Origin: Coptis chinensis
Lineage: Eukaryota > Streptophyta > Magnoliopsida > Ranunculales > Ranunculaceae
Direction of reading: 5' to 3'
NCBI GenBank assembly: GCA_015680905.1
Contig: CM027385.1
Location: 85,023,501-85,087,500, forward strand
DNA length: 64,000 nt
How positions within the stretch are numbered: position 1 is the first letter of the stretch; every line of letters begins with the position of its first letter. Shown here piece after piece: positions 1-12,371 of the stretch. Made by a program: the position numbers and the translations under genes. A model generated the notes under the pieces. That model was not told where the DNA came from, made no database searches, and saw nothing but the letters and a program-made list of their open reading frames with translations.

Positions 1-3000
1 AAAATGTCTGTTGTTTCCTTAAGGCAACCAACTTATCTCAGCCCAACTTTGACAAATGACCCTAATCATTTTGCACATTTCCAATAAGTTCATTTATTGA
101 ATATATATGGCTATCACTAATTTAAAAAAATGCATCCCTCACACCCTCCTTGGCTATTTGATACCAGCCGTTTAAACTTAAGCTAGTGAAGTTCCTAGTC
201 TAATTTAAATACTGTAATGTTCGAGGCAAGATAGAATATCAACTCACTTTAATATCTTAAACATATGTAGACATGGAAGAATAATCCTGTCTATGATACT
301 TTGGTCAATAAAAATATGTTATGAAAAATTCCAATAGTTTGAATGACTGCAGCAGTTTCATATTCCTAATATGTGCTAGTGATGAATAATGGAAGATGAA
401 GACGTGGCTTACAGCGTGGAGAGTCCCTATTACAAGGAAAATTCCTCTGAATACAATTTATTCCTGAAGGCAAGACACTAAATGCATAACAAGAATATAA
501 TCAGAATTTGAACTACAGGGGAGGAAAAACTATTTGGAAATATAGATAAGAAATAATGTGTCTATAAAAGGGAGGCAGAAAAAACCCAATTATTGCTTAC
601 CTATTGCTTGAGGAATCAAATGTCAAGTTGTTAGCAACCACGCTCCTGAATTAGACAATGCAAGTAGCTCAGGTATGTATTCTAAAGATCATATATAGGT
701 AAGAATGTAAGATCAACTGTGAAATAGAAGGATTTAACAAAAGCTATGCTTGCTACTTTCATAGTTTCATGACATAGGTGCTAATGGCATTTATGTCAAC
801 CGGTGGTTGAAAAAGCATGGACCACTGAAGTTGAGTGGGAGTTAAAGTGGCCACGTTTGATTCAGCTCGTGGTTCCAAGCACGACATTGGATCACCATCC
901 TATTTGTTTGGTAAAACAGGCAGGGGTAGGAAGACCCCATCACCATTTCGCTTTGAGCTCATGTGGTTTTCTGACCCTACCTTCATGGATAGTTTTAAGG
1001 GGTGGTGGACAAAGACTCAAGAAGGAGACCGACCGAGTATTATCTTCGCCAAGAAACTCAAGTTTGTCAAAGATAAGATCAAGATGTGGAACAAAACAGT
1101 CTTTGGGAGAGTGGGAAAAAAAAAATAATCGTTAATGAGAAATATCAGGGACTTGGATATGAAAGAGGAGGACCACAATCTTTCGGGGGAAGAGTGGAAC
1201 AAACGGATAAATCTCAAGGCAGATTTTGAGAGTGTGGCCAGAATGGAGGAAACTTCATGGAGACAAGTCAGGATAGAGGTGGTTAAAGGAGGCACAATCT
1301 AATATTAAATTCTTCTATCAGTGTGCGAAAGCTAGGAACAGAGAGAATTTTTTAGATAAGTTGATTATAGAGGGGGAAGAGATGAGGGGGGATGATAGTC
1401 TTAGAGAGAGGGTGGTCAAGTATTATTCGAATATATATAGAGAGCCACATAATTATAGACCTCGGGTGGGTAATTTGGATTTGGTAGGCATTTTTGAAGA
1501 AGAACGGAATGAGCTTGAGACTCCTATGAAGGAAAAAGAGGTTTGGGAGGCTATGAAGAGTTTGAAAAATGATAGATCTCCAGGTCCGATTGAGTTTTTC
1601 AGAACGGTTTGGGAAGTGGTTAGAGTGGACTTCATGGAAAAGGTTCGGGACTTCTATGAGACAAGTTTCTTAGCTCACAATCTTAACAATACGTTCATCA
1701 AGTTGATTCCTAAGAGCATGGAGTGGAAGACATCTGATTTACATCCCATTAGCCTCATTGGTAGTGCGTATAAAATCATTTTTAAGGTCTTATCCATCAG
1801 GTTGAAGAAAGTGCTGTCGAAGGTCATAGCTCAGGAAGAAGGGGCTTTTGACTTTGGACGTCAGATTCTGGACGGAGTTTTGATTGCTAACGAGGCCATA
1901 GACGATCGAAGGAAGATGGATAGGCCGGGGATGGTATGTAAGATTGATATGGCTAAGGCTTATGACCATGTGCATTGGAACTTTCTTGATTACATCATGA
2001 GGAGGATGGCGTTTGGGGCAAGATGGAGGGGATGGATTCGGAGATGTGTTTCTTCCGCATCTTTTTCCATTCTCATAAACGGAATGCCAGCGGGTTTTTT
2101 TAAGAGCTCCAGAGGTATAAGACAAGGGGATCCTTTATCCCCTCTTCTCTTTATCATGGTGGTTGAGGTGTTTGGCAGGATGGTGGACAAAGCAAATTGT
2201 CTAGGGGTGTTGGAAGGATTCAGGGTGGGCAAAAATCAGGTTTTGATATCGCACCTCCAGTTCGTGGATGATACCGTGGTGTTTATGGGGCATAGCTTAG
2301 AGCAGTTGAGGTATCTTCGGGGCATTATGTGTTGTTTTGAGGCGGTGTCGGGTCTCAAAGTTAATATGAGGAAAAGCACCATTTTTGGAGCAACGGGAAA
2401 GGAGGACCTGGCCTTTATGGCTTCCTCCGTGGGGTGTAACACCGGTTACCTTTTGGGGCTTCTTACAGATCTGTATCCATCTGGGACGGGGTTATGGAGC
2501 GGTTTAGCAGGAGATTGTCAGGATGGAAGGGTCGTTTTTTGTCCACGGGTGATCGGGTCATCTTTATCAAGATCATCTTTTCGAGTCTTGCGGTGTACTA
2601 TATGTCTCTATTCTATATGCCATCCACTGTTGTCAACAGATTTGAATCAATCATGAGAGATTTTTTGTGGGATGACAATGATGATGCAACATATGATTTC
2701 ACCTCGTGTAACGGGAGTGGTCCGCAAGCCAAAAGATGATGGAGGACTGGGTATCGGGTTTATAGCAGTTTAATGCCGCTTCTTGGTAAGTGGGCTCGAG
2801 GTTTGGGGAGGATAGAGAGAGCTCCGGAGGAGAGTTATCAGGTCTCGGTTTGGGGAAAGAAATGGGGGCTGGGAGAGCGGGCCTGTTCATACTGCTTATG
2901 GATGGGGAATATGGAAAGGGATTCAGAAGGTCAGGAAGTTTTTTCTCAAGAACATTGGCTACAGCCTAGGTAGTGGAGATAATATCCGCTTTTGGGAGGA

Positions 3001-6000
3001 TGTTTGGTTGGAGGAGAGAACTCTGATGATGGCGTTACCTCGGTTATATACTCTATCTGACTCAAAGAATAAACCAGTTCGCTGGTTCATGCGGGAAGAT
3101 AATAGTTCGATTGCTTTGAACTTTGAGATATATGGGGCTATCTGTGACAGGGACATTGCTAGTGTGGTTGCACTTATAGGGAAGTTGAAACTCATTCCTA
3201 ATGTAAGACCGGATAGAGATAAAAGACTGTGGCTCATCGACAAGAAGGGACTTTTTTCTTGTAGATCATTTTATTTCATCCTTCATTCAACGCTTCAATG
3301 TCCAGGTATGAGAGTGTTGCATGATTTCCCGAGTCATATTATATGGTGTTCTAAAGTCTCTTTGAAAGTTGCTTTCTTTGTATGGTGTGCATCTCTAGGC
3401 AAGATTCTGACTGTGGATAATCTTAGGAAAAGGTGTATTAAAGAGATGCTTATTAATTTCTGCCCTCTGTGTTTGAGGGCTGGTGCGTTGGTCAATCATA
3501 TCCTTCTTAGATGTCCTTTTTCTTGGAGTATTTGGTGTTTCTTTGTCTCGGAATCAGGTGTTTCGTGGGTATGCCCTAAGTCGGTGAAGGCTTTATTAGC
3601 ATCTTGGCACTTGGATGTCTACTCTCGTAAAGGGAGACGCGTATGGAATATGCTACATTTTGCTATCTTATGGGGTCTATGGCTAGAGAGGAATAACCGC
3701 ATTTTTTAAGGGGTGTCTTTGCCTAGGGAGAAGGCGGTGTTGACCATCAAGGCGCTACTTTGCTTCTGGCTGCGCATTTATGATGAGTTCCGGACGATAC
3801 CTTTTGAGAGTTTTGTTTCTTTTTCTCTAGTTTCTTTCCCCTTTGGTTCTTTTCACCGTTCTTGTTTGTACACATAAGGATATCTCATCCTTTTTTATTT
3901 TAATTTTAATATATACACCTTTACCGAGCCAAAAAAAAAAAAAAACCCCACTGAAATTGAAATCTTAACAGAAAGAGTATATTTATTCCGATTATATGTA
4001 TAAATAAAACGAACTAACTTATGTAATTCATTCTTCATTCAGTGTCAATGTAATATTGAAAAGTTTATTGAGCTGCATAAGATTGTAGTGCAATATGCTG
4101 CCGGTAAAGATTGTGGGAATACAAATGTAAATTAAGAAACATATAATTTTGTTTGCATCATTAGACATACAGTGATAAATTTCTCTGGGCCACCCAAGAT
4201 GGTAAACTTCCTGACAATCTGTTGTATGATAAATCTCTGCATATAAACCATATTGCCAAGGTCAAATTTAATTTGTACAATGAAGAATGATAAGTAAGAA
4301 TTCAATTGTAGGTAAATTGTTATGACAAATGCAATCAAGGAACTGAAGACAAGATTCCTAATCTCTTAAAAAGATAAGAATAAGGACTTACACAGTGAGA
4401 AGTAATGGACTCTTTTGAAGAGGAATGGCACCAGATAAGCTATTGTTTCCAAGAAACCTGCTCATTGCAACGAAATGAGGGAAGATAAAGAGAAACAACA
4501 ACGAAACGTACTAAGAAAGTAATTTAAAGGACCACTAGTAATTTTATATCTTACAAATAAGAGAGGGAACTCAGGTTGAAAAGAGGTCCTGGAATTTGGC
4601 CAACTAAATTGTTAAAGCTGAAGTCCCTGTAAAAGCAAGTTTATAACAACATCAGGAAACTGAAAGAATATTACTCAGATGTGAGTACATTTCTTTACTG
4701 GAAATCGTCACAGTTGGTTTCCTATTTGTCAGCATTTTTGAATGACTGAATGTATATGTACATGCATGTTTGTATTTGTGTTTTTTTTTGTTGGAGGTGA
4801 AATTATAACATTTACTCACAATCTCTGTAACTGTTGGTACTCTCCAATATTGGATGGAATAGTTCCAGAGAGCAAATTATTTCTCAAGGTTCTACAAAAC
4901 AAGGAGTTAGTGATTGTCAGACAAACGTGATAAGTACAAGAAAGAGTTAGCTATTAGGAGACTTACAGGACGGTTAAATTTTTTATGTTTCTCAAAAATT
5001 CCAGTGACGAACTCACATTGGCCAAATCACTTATTCGTCTGAACAAAAGATAAGATAATCAGATAAAATATTACAGTATGAAGGAAAAAATAAATTAAAA
5101 ATTCCTGAAATCCACTTACAAGTCGGTTAACGAAGTCAAATTAGAATAACTGGATGGTATTGGACCTTGAAAAGAGTTTCCTTGAAATCTCCTGCAGAAA
5201 CATTTAACATGAGACAGCATTATGGCAAAGCAAGGGAGAAACACTCAAACAAGAGAAAACTCACCTTCATTAGTTCATACAGAAAAAATATTCATGAGAA
5301 GGTTAGGAAAAAAATTAGCTTACAGTACGGTAAGCTTTGTCCAATTGCCAATGAAGTCAGGTATCCTGCCTGTGAAGGGATTATCTGATGCCCACCTGAA
5401 AGACAAATGGAAGTAAATCAAAATGGTAATATCTGATACATCAAATGAGTTAAAAGGAGATAATGTCATAAGAAGATCTTACATGGTTTGCATATTTACA
5501 AGATTCACAAATGTTGTAGGAATCGGCCCACTCACACCGGCACTGTCCATGTAGCTGTCCATTGAAGATTACATCAGAAACTCAAAATTCAACTACAGCA
5601 CTAGCACTCTCCAATAATATGATATTGCATTTCTGTTTATATGATTTTGAGGAAGAAATCAAAAGATTGCATCTCAGACAGGTTCAGAGTGGTTCATGCC
5701 TAAAGGTTACTGCAGCAGCCTCTGCATTTGAAGTACACTATTTGTTATATTTCCCTTTTTGTGCGGAACTCGATCCAGGACGAGGGTTGACTTCTATACT
5801 GAGATCCAGTAAGATTGCAATTTTGTAACAAAGCACTATTTTAAAGGGACATTTGCACCTGATATTAGAAGTGCGCATATGTATATAGAATTCAAATATA
5901 AAAATATTGGCCCCATGCATATTGCAAGAACAAATATAAGGACAATTTTAACGTAAGAGTTTAATGTCCCATGATCTTTGGGCTTGCCCTTATATGTTAA

Positions 6001-7802
6001 GATCTCACATACTGGAGTCAAGCTTGACACTGTAATTAGAGCACAAGTTTATATTGTGGTCAATTAGGGAAACTTATCTCTCTTAGATGTGTGAGTTAGA
6101 TCTTCACTTAGTTTTATGTGATATAATACTTGGAAGAACATACATTTGCTCGAGGCTGACTAACGATCCAAGCTCTGGTGGAAGTGACCCAGAGAAGTTA
6201 TTTGAACCAAAAGCCCTGAAGAAGATAAATATATATATAAGAAATTCGGGAGTAATAGTAAACAAACACACCAAGCCAAAAACACACACAAATACAAACA
6301 TTTTGGATTTACGTAAGTCAAACAAAAATATAATAACAACAACACTGTTGGAACCTAGCACATCTGCGGAAAGTGTAGATGTGCTACATCACCAAGAGAA
6401 GAAGTAACATCGTGTGATTGTTATTAATTTAAAGAAACTTGCTCATTCTTTTCCTTGTAAGCTCTAACACTGGCTAAGGATGGAATTAACCCCCAAAAAT
6501 AAAATAAAATAAAATGACTAGCAAACTGGAAATGGATCCCCAATGAACAACATAAAGTATTGTGTAGAAAATTTGAAACCTGGAGATGTCTTACAATACC
6601 AGTAAGTTCCGAAGTCCTCCAAGCTGCGGTGGTATGGTCCCAGATAAAGCATTAATACCAACTGACCTAATAAAACAACACATGGTTAAAATAGCACTTC
6701 TAATGATTATATTTCTATGGCATGATGAAAATGTAGCCCAAAACACTATGCAACTTACAAGGTTAGCAAAGCAGATAGATTGCCAAGAAATGCAGGCAGG
6801 GGACCTGTTAAGTAATTCTGATCCAACTTTCTGCGTAATAAATAAATATAAGAAATCAATGAAGAGTTCCCCTAAACCACATGGTTTTTTCTTGAATTCC
6901 TTGTGGAAGACCGATTTGACATAAAATATAAGCAAAAATGATAGCCATAGTTGCGCGTGGTGAACAACTATAAAGAGATGGTTACACCCTGATTCTTAGC
7001 AATTATACGAAGAGGTTAATTAAATTTAGTTCAAATCTAGAATATGTAATTCAGAAAGATTATAATGTGGATACAAATTCCATGGAACGTTAGAAAGAGG
7101 AAGATTAGAGTGAGTCCATACAGAAAGGTTAGGAAAGTCAAACTCCCGAGCTCTTCAGGAATTACTCCTCTCACACTCAATGCAAATACTCTCCTAAAAA
7201 CGAACAAATAAATTCATATTAGAAACAAATTGAATGATCCAGACATGATGCAACTATGTAATTAGAGATTTTGTTTAATGCTTGTATCATTTCCCACATT
7301 GTTCCCAAGTTAAGTAAGAATCGTCAAAGCATTATAGAAAACATGACATGAAGAGTGAGGGTAGCATGGCACGTACAGCTGGGTGATGTGGCAAGTACCA
7401 TTGGTTAAACCACAATTACACTTGATTCCTGGGTTGAAAGCCGGTTCATGGATTTCAGTAGTGTCAATTGCAGCTCCAGTACATGGATTTCCGCTTATGT
7501 TCCATGAAGAGACAGCTGATATTCCCCATTGTTGGAATATAGAATTCAAAGCCCTCACTGTGTTGCACCACATCCAAACAACCAGAATAGTTAATGACTG
7601 CAAGCTACGTGACCATACAAGGTAATAGTATATATATATGCTATGATCTTCAAAATAGAAAAATAGAAAAATAGTCAAAAATAATATTAATCATGCATGC
7701 ATGTATGTACATACCTTCAGTAGGGTCAGTAGGAGTTTGAGCTTGAGATGTGCTGATCAACAAAGACAAAAACACACAACAGAGAAACTCTACCAACTTC
7801 AT
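1..7802 (-). CDS. RLK-1: malectin/LRR receptor-like kinase, 5' part only, LINE in an intron
   Basis: This is the 5' half of an LRR-VIII-2 receptor-like kinase. The start codon is at 7802-7800 and opens a hydrophobic signal peptide beginning [11 protein letters not shown] and ending near STSQAQ. Exon 1 is 7715-7802, and the N-terminal cap exon is 7377-7557, which carries a family-typical CHITQL end. Thirteen LRR-type and linker exons follow down to position 413, every one flanked by GT-AG and compatible with an open frame. The malectin, membrane and kinase exons must lie beyond the left edge, because base 1 falls in the intron that precedes the malectin exon in RLK-2. A LINE-1 copy occupies the intron between exons 4171-4236 and 601-645 and adds about 3.1 kb. 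Sequence is close to RLK-2 outside the LINE. Functionality cannot be judged without the kinase half. Confidence 0.85.
803..1135 (+). pseudogene. LINE endonuclease C-terminal remnant, frameshifted
   Basis: The left end of the LINE encodes the last part of an apurinic-type endonuclease. The motif LDHHPICL (normally SDHxPI in L1 endonucleases) is read in the first frame from about position 880. The continuation KTPSPFRFELMWF is read in a second frame, so there is a frameshift near 925. The first bases of the open frame belong to the RLK-1 intron, not to the element. This is a broken fragment with no independent function. Confidence 0.7.
1361..2739 (+). pseudogene. LINE-1 reverse transcriptase, frameshifted
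   Basis: An open stretch from 1361 to 2656 encodes an L1-type reverse transcriptase. Visible blocks include SLKNDRSPGP (N-terminal part), HPISLIGSAYKI, the palm motif CKIDMAKAYDHVHW, RGIRQGDPLSPLLF, and the catalytic box as LQFVDDT at 2255-2275. The usual plant L1 form is FADD, so this copy has Ala to Val next to the two aspartates. A frameshift around 2440-2490 moves the thumb-region sequence RRLSGWKGRFLS into the frame that ends at 2739. It would drive target-primed reverse transcription in an intact element; this copy cannot. Confidence 0.9.
3008..3709 (+). pseudogene. LINE-1 C-terminal zf-RVT domain
   Basis: A 233-codon open stretch encodes the C-terminal region that follows the reverse transcriptase in plant L1 elements. 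KDRRLWL-like sequence is seen as DKRLWLIDKKG, followed by IIWCSKVSLKVAFFVWCAS, and a Cys-Cys-His-Cys zinc-knuckle arrangement around CPLCLRAGALVNHILLRC. This is the zf-RVT family signature. It ends with a stop at 3707-3709, just before the short AT-rich 3' UTR and poly(A). It is in a different frame from the reverse transcriptase, so the original single ORF2 is broken. Confidence 0.85.
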
Positions 7803-8334
7803 AACTCAACTTAACTTCAGCTCAAATGAAGTTGAAGAAAAAGAAGAAGATGGAAAGTGTATACTGGCGGCTACACCAAACATATTTTTCAGTTGAAAAT
7901 TCATCACTAGGACCCATTTACAAAATGGTGGCGGCTATACCCTGCCAATACAGGACTCTTATTATAATATTATTAACTCACCCGAGAATGACAATGACAA
8001 AATTATTAGCAAATTATTCCACACAAATTTGATCACCAATGTCCTTGCCTTATCCGCACAAATTTGACCTTGCCTTATGCCGTTTCAGATGAAATATATT
8101 ATGGTAAAATTCTGGTAAATGGTAAAACTTGAGCTAATTATGATTGGGAAAAGTAATAGGGAAAAATTCTTTGGAAGAACAACTCTGTGGTTATACAGTA
8201 AGTAAATTATGCTTGAAGAGCTGAAAGGAATGCATGCAGGTGCAGTGTTAACGGTAGTGCATTTACATCTCTCTAGCTACATGTATAAAAAAAAAGGTTA
8301 CAGAAAGATAATTGTGACCTTTTTTCGCCAATTA
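7803..8334. promoter_or_regulatory. RLK-1 upstream region and 5' leader
   Basis: This non-coding stretch lies between the RLK-1 start codon and the kinase fragment. The first 60 bases (antisense) are the 5' leader shared with RLK-2. An AT-rich run around 7960-7977 could serve as a TATA region on the minus strand, but nothing decides this. The part from about 8000 to 8334 is a spacer block repeated downstream of every gene in the array (near 22230-22600, 42460-42850 and 54590-54950, with a partial copy near 63550). It is therefore a mark of the tandem duplication unit. Confidence 0.4.
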
Positions 8335-8820
8335 CTTAATGCAACATCGCCTGAGTAATCGTTGTCGGTGAGTAGTCTGCACCAGACACCTTACTTGCAC
8401 TTGACAATGAGTTGGAACAGTGCAAACTGCAGAAATGATGGAAACCTCTGCTACAAACTGACTCTTCCCGTGGTGCGATGCTACCAAGAGTTTCTTCACG
8501 GCTATTTCTCTACCATCAGATAGCATGCCCTGCAAAATAAGTAAATAACAATTCAACCAGTACAAGCCATTAGATGGCCACTCAGATGAATACTATAATG
8601 CACATATACGTGTATGTTGCACAGATTATAGCCAACTTATATCTATATTACCTTGTAACCTGGTCCGAATCCTCCCTCCCTCCTAACTATTTGTTGGACT
8701 GAAGTCCTCTGTTGCAGTTCTCAACTCAGCATAACTGAAAGTGTTTGGCATGTTGTCTATTACCAGAAGCTCTGCAATTCATGAGAACATAGATTGTAGA
8801 CTGTAATATAGACTTCCAAG
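8335..8820 (-). pseudogene. Internally deleted RLK kinase fragment
   Basis: This is a remnant of another array member. On the minus strand it starts with the exon carrying the glycine loop (about 8652-8771, with a small C-rich insertion), then the N-lobe exon read as [20 protein letters not shown] to about 8426. It then jumps straight into the last codons of the gene, up to a TAA at 8338-8340. Compared with RLK-3 (23925 versus 22683), about 1.25 kb is missing: catalytic loop, activation segment and most of the C-lobe. The fragment is out of frame after the join and has no ectodomain. Its left-hand homology to the other genes stops near 8820, where unrelated AT-rich DNA begins. Confidence 0.8.
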
Positions 8821-11800
8821 GGAAAAAAATACTGATTTTTATCTTGTTTGCTTCATAATTGTTTCATCTTCATTTTATAAAAGTTTCATCTTTAATTATA
8901 AACGTTTGATATTTGTTTTGTAATTTTAATTATGGTGATATGTTTGCAGAATTCTGCACAAATACTGACTTGTGAATTGAATTTTGAATTCGACTAATTA
9001 GATAATGTAACTAGTTTTTTTTGACAGAACTAAACAATTTTAATTCTCTGAATCATTTTGCATTTCCAAATGGCCTTAACTGATTCCAGTTTATATTCTA
9101 TTTGATATGAAATTTGCAAAAAAATACGTCAGAAAATTTAATAGCATAATTTAAGTTGTTGAATTTATTCCATCACATAGTTTAGGTACATACTAAATGA
9201 ATTAGTATTTAGGAATTTTTGTATTGAAATGGATTTTCTATCTAATTTTCAGAATGGTATAATTGATTCAAAACTTTGATTATATAAATTATCTATAATT
9301 TTTAGAATGGACAAAGGTCAAACTGTTCTAACAAATTTCTCATGCATAAAACAATATACGAAACTTATTAGTGTAGGCTTTAGTTGTACAAAAAAAAAAT
9401 GTAATGATCATGCAATTTGTATAGTATTAATATTTAAAATAAATGTGTATTGATTGGAAGAGTAATTATTTTATTTGTTTAAAGAGTTCTATTACATGTA
9501 TTGAAATAAAAGTTGCAAACATAATTGTTTGATAAATATTGTATGTATGGAACGTATATTGGTAGCTAAAGATTTGACGTGGTATTATGCAATAATATAT
9601 ATTAGCACTTATGGACTTTGACTTTGCCAATATATGGTTGATAAAAACTATGAAGGCTTGAATCCAATCTTGAAAGATTTGGATACGTAGACAGCTTTGA
9701 GCAAAAGTGTAGCCACACACTATACTATATTATATATTATATATTAGTTTTTGTAATAACTATATATGTATAATATTAGTATTTAATTGTGTACGTGATT
9801 GTGACTGTTTGAATTGTATTTGATTGATGACCACTCGTGTTGCGTTCAATATAATAATATTTAAATGCGTAATTGATTTGCATTGATGCGTGAAAATAAC
9901 TATGCACATGTAATCAATTGTTGTGTATGATTAATGCTAGTACAATGATAAGTGAGCTGAGAATAATATTTTCAACGAGTTGACCAAACCTTTAGAACTC
10001 TCCACGCCTCAGGATTTGGTAATGATATATTATGACTTGAGATGTCATGTGATAGGAAGGTATTTATTGAATGTGTCATGAATGACTTGTTAGTGTTATG
10101 ATTGGTATTCTTTGAATATAGCTGGAATGACCCAAGATATTTATTGAATGTGCTATGAATGACCTGTTAGTGTATGATGGGTATTCATTGAATGTGGCGG
10201 GAATGACCCAAGGTATTCATTAAATGTGTCATGAATGACCTGAGATATTGAATGCCCATAAGAGGCTTTGATTATGCGCATGGAAAGCCCAGAGATAGCT
10301 GTGACTCACAAGTTACGAGTTTGCAATATGTAAATATGTTCCTGGAGGCGATATCCCCGCTTGGGACATATGTCTTGTAGTGGTACTCGGTGTGAGAGAG
10401 GCACACGGGTATGTGTGATTTAACAATGTGTGAAGTGCAAATCGTGGAGTAGAAAATAAATGTGAGATCAGTAAATAAGTGATTAATAAACAAGATACAT
10501 TGTGGAATTGAATGAACTAAAAATATGTGAATTTGGGTGATGTTATGGATGTGAAGTGTGACTGTGAATAATATTAGTGAATACTTGTGATATTTTATGT
10601 GATTGCGAAATGACTATAACTTGATATGTTATTACGAAAATATTAATGACTTGTGATAGTCTGAGATCTATGGTTATGCACGCAGAAACTTTATGACGTA
10701 ATGATGTTATGTGAATGACTACCCTTGATATAGGTATTATAATAAGTGGTATTCTCCAAATATGCGGAACGAACTAAGTTGTATCGATCAATTAAACTTA
10801 AATGTATTAAATGAGGTTTGATTATGAATGGAAATTTGACTGGCTGAGATAAATCATTTAATTGTGATGTCTAACTTTGTTTTGCAGGAGGGTAGGATCT
10901 ATTAATATTTTATGTAGGGATGTAAATATTATTCCCCAAGATGACATGTTGGCTTAAAGGTAAGGTGTATCAAACTCATAATTAATTAGGTTATCATATG
11001 TACATTTAATAATTGGAATGTAAGTGGTATTTACGTTGTGAGTTGTTTTTTAAAGTGATAATAATGAGATGAGATTCTTGGAATTGTATATTGGGGGTTA
11101 AATTTTACTTGGGAAGAAACTACGTGTCGTTTTGAGAAAACAGAACTAACTTGTCTTCCAAGTTGAAATAATTGTAATAGTATATTCCTTTATTTGAAAT
11201 ATAGAACATATTGTTTTTATATTTTTAGTCCTACTCATACCAGCAAATTCAATTTGCTGATCCATGTTTGTTTTATTTTGCAACGTGGGTATGTTATTGG
11301 AAACATAGATGGTGAAGTGCAGTGGATGAGGACACGTGATTTGGAGTTGCTCTTGGAGTCTTATGGTTTAAGTTTTTTCTGAAGTGTATGGTTTTGTTTT
11401 GAGACAGATGTAATAGAGTTGGTTAGTTTCTTTGTAATTTAATAATGTGATTGAAGGATTGTCCATTCTGATTTTAAATTTGATCTTATATTTTAATATC
11501 GTGGTTGATAATATGTTATTAGGATTTCGTTTCATCTTGGGTTTTCAGATGATTGAATAGGGTGACGATTGAGATAATTATAAGCATCCAATCGCTTACA
11601 AGCGCCATGTCCACCGTGGGCAATTATCAAACCTGGGCATGCATTCTGTAGGGAAATAGGGGGGGAAATGCTAGCAAATATGCACGCTCATGGTATGTAT
11701 ATAGTTACAAATTTCGAAATTAGTATAATTCTAAAATGTTGAAAAATCTAAATTTTGTTTGGAATTCCAATAACAGTATCAGAATTTGTAATGTATTAAA

Positions 11801-12371
11801 AACAATTGGAACAAGTCTTGATCGTCAGATTTTAGATCTTATCACTGTCCATCCACTTAAGTTTAAGAGTTTATATTTATGGTTTATTAATATATAATAA
11901 TGATAGCTATTAAGGTGGAGCAACAATGGTGGTTGTTAAGATGAAATTGATCGATGGTAATGACGAAGACAAAGTCGAAGTTTAAAATGAATGATAATCT
12001 CTATTTTCCCTCTACCTCTTTCAATTTCATCATCTTTTTCTAAACTATTATTCAATTTCATAATGTATCATCTATTTGTTCCTCAATTTCATCATATATT
12101 GTCCAAGATCAGTGAATTTGGAGCAAGGGGTTAGATAATTAGATACGGGCTAATGTTGATAAACAATATATTTTCATGTGATTACGATAAGGTATATTCC
12201 GATCATTTCAATTTCGATGTTGTTTCGGTTTTTTTTTTCCGAAATATTAGTAGTTATTCGCTAGCTTAGATTAAGAGAGAGAAAAATGGGATACAAAATA
12301 TATATAAACTATAAAGCCCAGTGACAATATTGCAAGCAAAACATATTATAAAAAAAACAAAAACAAAAATA
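8821..12371. other. Gene-free AT-rich region with LTR-like stretch
   Basis: I see no gene here. The sequence is not shared with the other intergenic spacers of the array. Around 10000-10480 it has imperfect internal repeats (units ending TTGAATGTG and GAATGACC) followed by a less AT-rich stretch (about 10330-10420, including CCCCGCTTGGGACATATG and AGAGGCACACGGG). This resembles the body of a plant Ty3/gypsy LTR. I could not find a clear TG...CA boundary pair, primer-binding site or target duplication, so an old solo LTR or degraded element is only a suggestion. Confidence 0.3.
10025..10260. repeat. Imperfect tandem repeat, about 65-70 bp units
   Basis: Three to four diverged units are visible. 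Each contains a GGTATT-like start, TTGAATGTG, then ATGAATGAC or GGAATGACC and a TTAGTGT segment. Unit spacing varies by a few bases. Such internal reiteration is common inside LTRs, which fits the neighbouring LTR-like sequence. Confidence 0.5.

Larger units (their letters stand above)
830..3945 (+). mobile_element. 5'-truncated LINE-1 (plant L1 clade) retrotransposon
   Basis: This is a non-LTR retrotransposon on the plus strand, opposite to the host gene. It begins inside the endonuclease domain, whose C-terminal motif survives as LDHHPI, so the 5' end of the element is missing. It continues with a reverse transcriptase domain and a C-terminal zinc-knuckle (zf-RVT) domain, and ends in a 15-nt poly(A) run at 3931-3945. 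An 8-bp target-site duplication, CCACTGAA, lies at 822-829 and 3948-3955. The uninterrupted site (ACCACTGAAATTGAA) is present in RLK-2 near 17370; RLK-4 and RLK-5 keep the same intron stretch near 47070 and 59180, also without an insertion. Several frameshifts show it is dead. It carries no RLK coding sequence. Confidence 0.93.
413..7193 (-). other. RLK-1 LRR exon block
   Basis: Exons, in transcription order, are 7122-7193, 6759-6830, 6595-6666, 6144-6215, 5483-5554, 5324-5395, 5120-5191, 4967-5038, 4820-4891, 4555-4626 (72 nt each, one LRR per exon), then 4392-4457 and 4171-4236 (66 nt), 601-645 (45 nt) and 413-477 (65 nt, cysteine-bearing linker to the malectin domain). The LRR exons all end two bases into a codon, so any one can be lost or duplicated without shifting the frame. 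Boundaries were set by GT-AG signals and agreement between five paralogues. Confidence 0.8.

Noticed and set aside
4742-4930. Plus-strand open frame beginning MTECICTC, repeated in each paralogue
   Set aside because: It lies antisense to an LRR exon and its intron. Its recurrence only reflects the tandem duplication of the gene.
6087-6407. Plus-strand open frame of 106 codons beginning MCELDLHLV, also seen in other copies
   Set aside because: Antisense shadow of an LRR exon and flanking introns, with no family match and no conservation beyond duplication.
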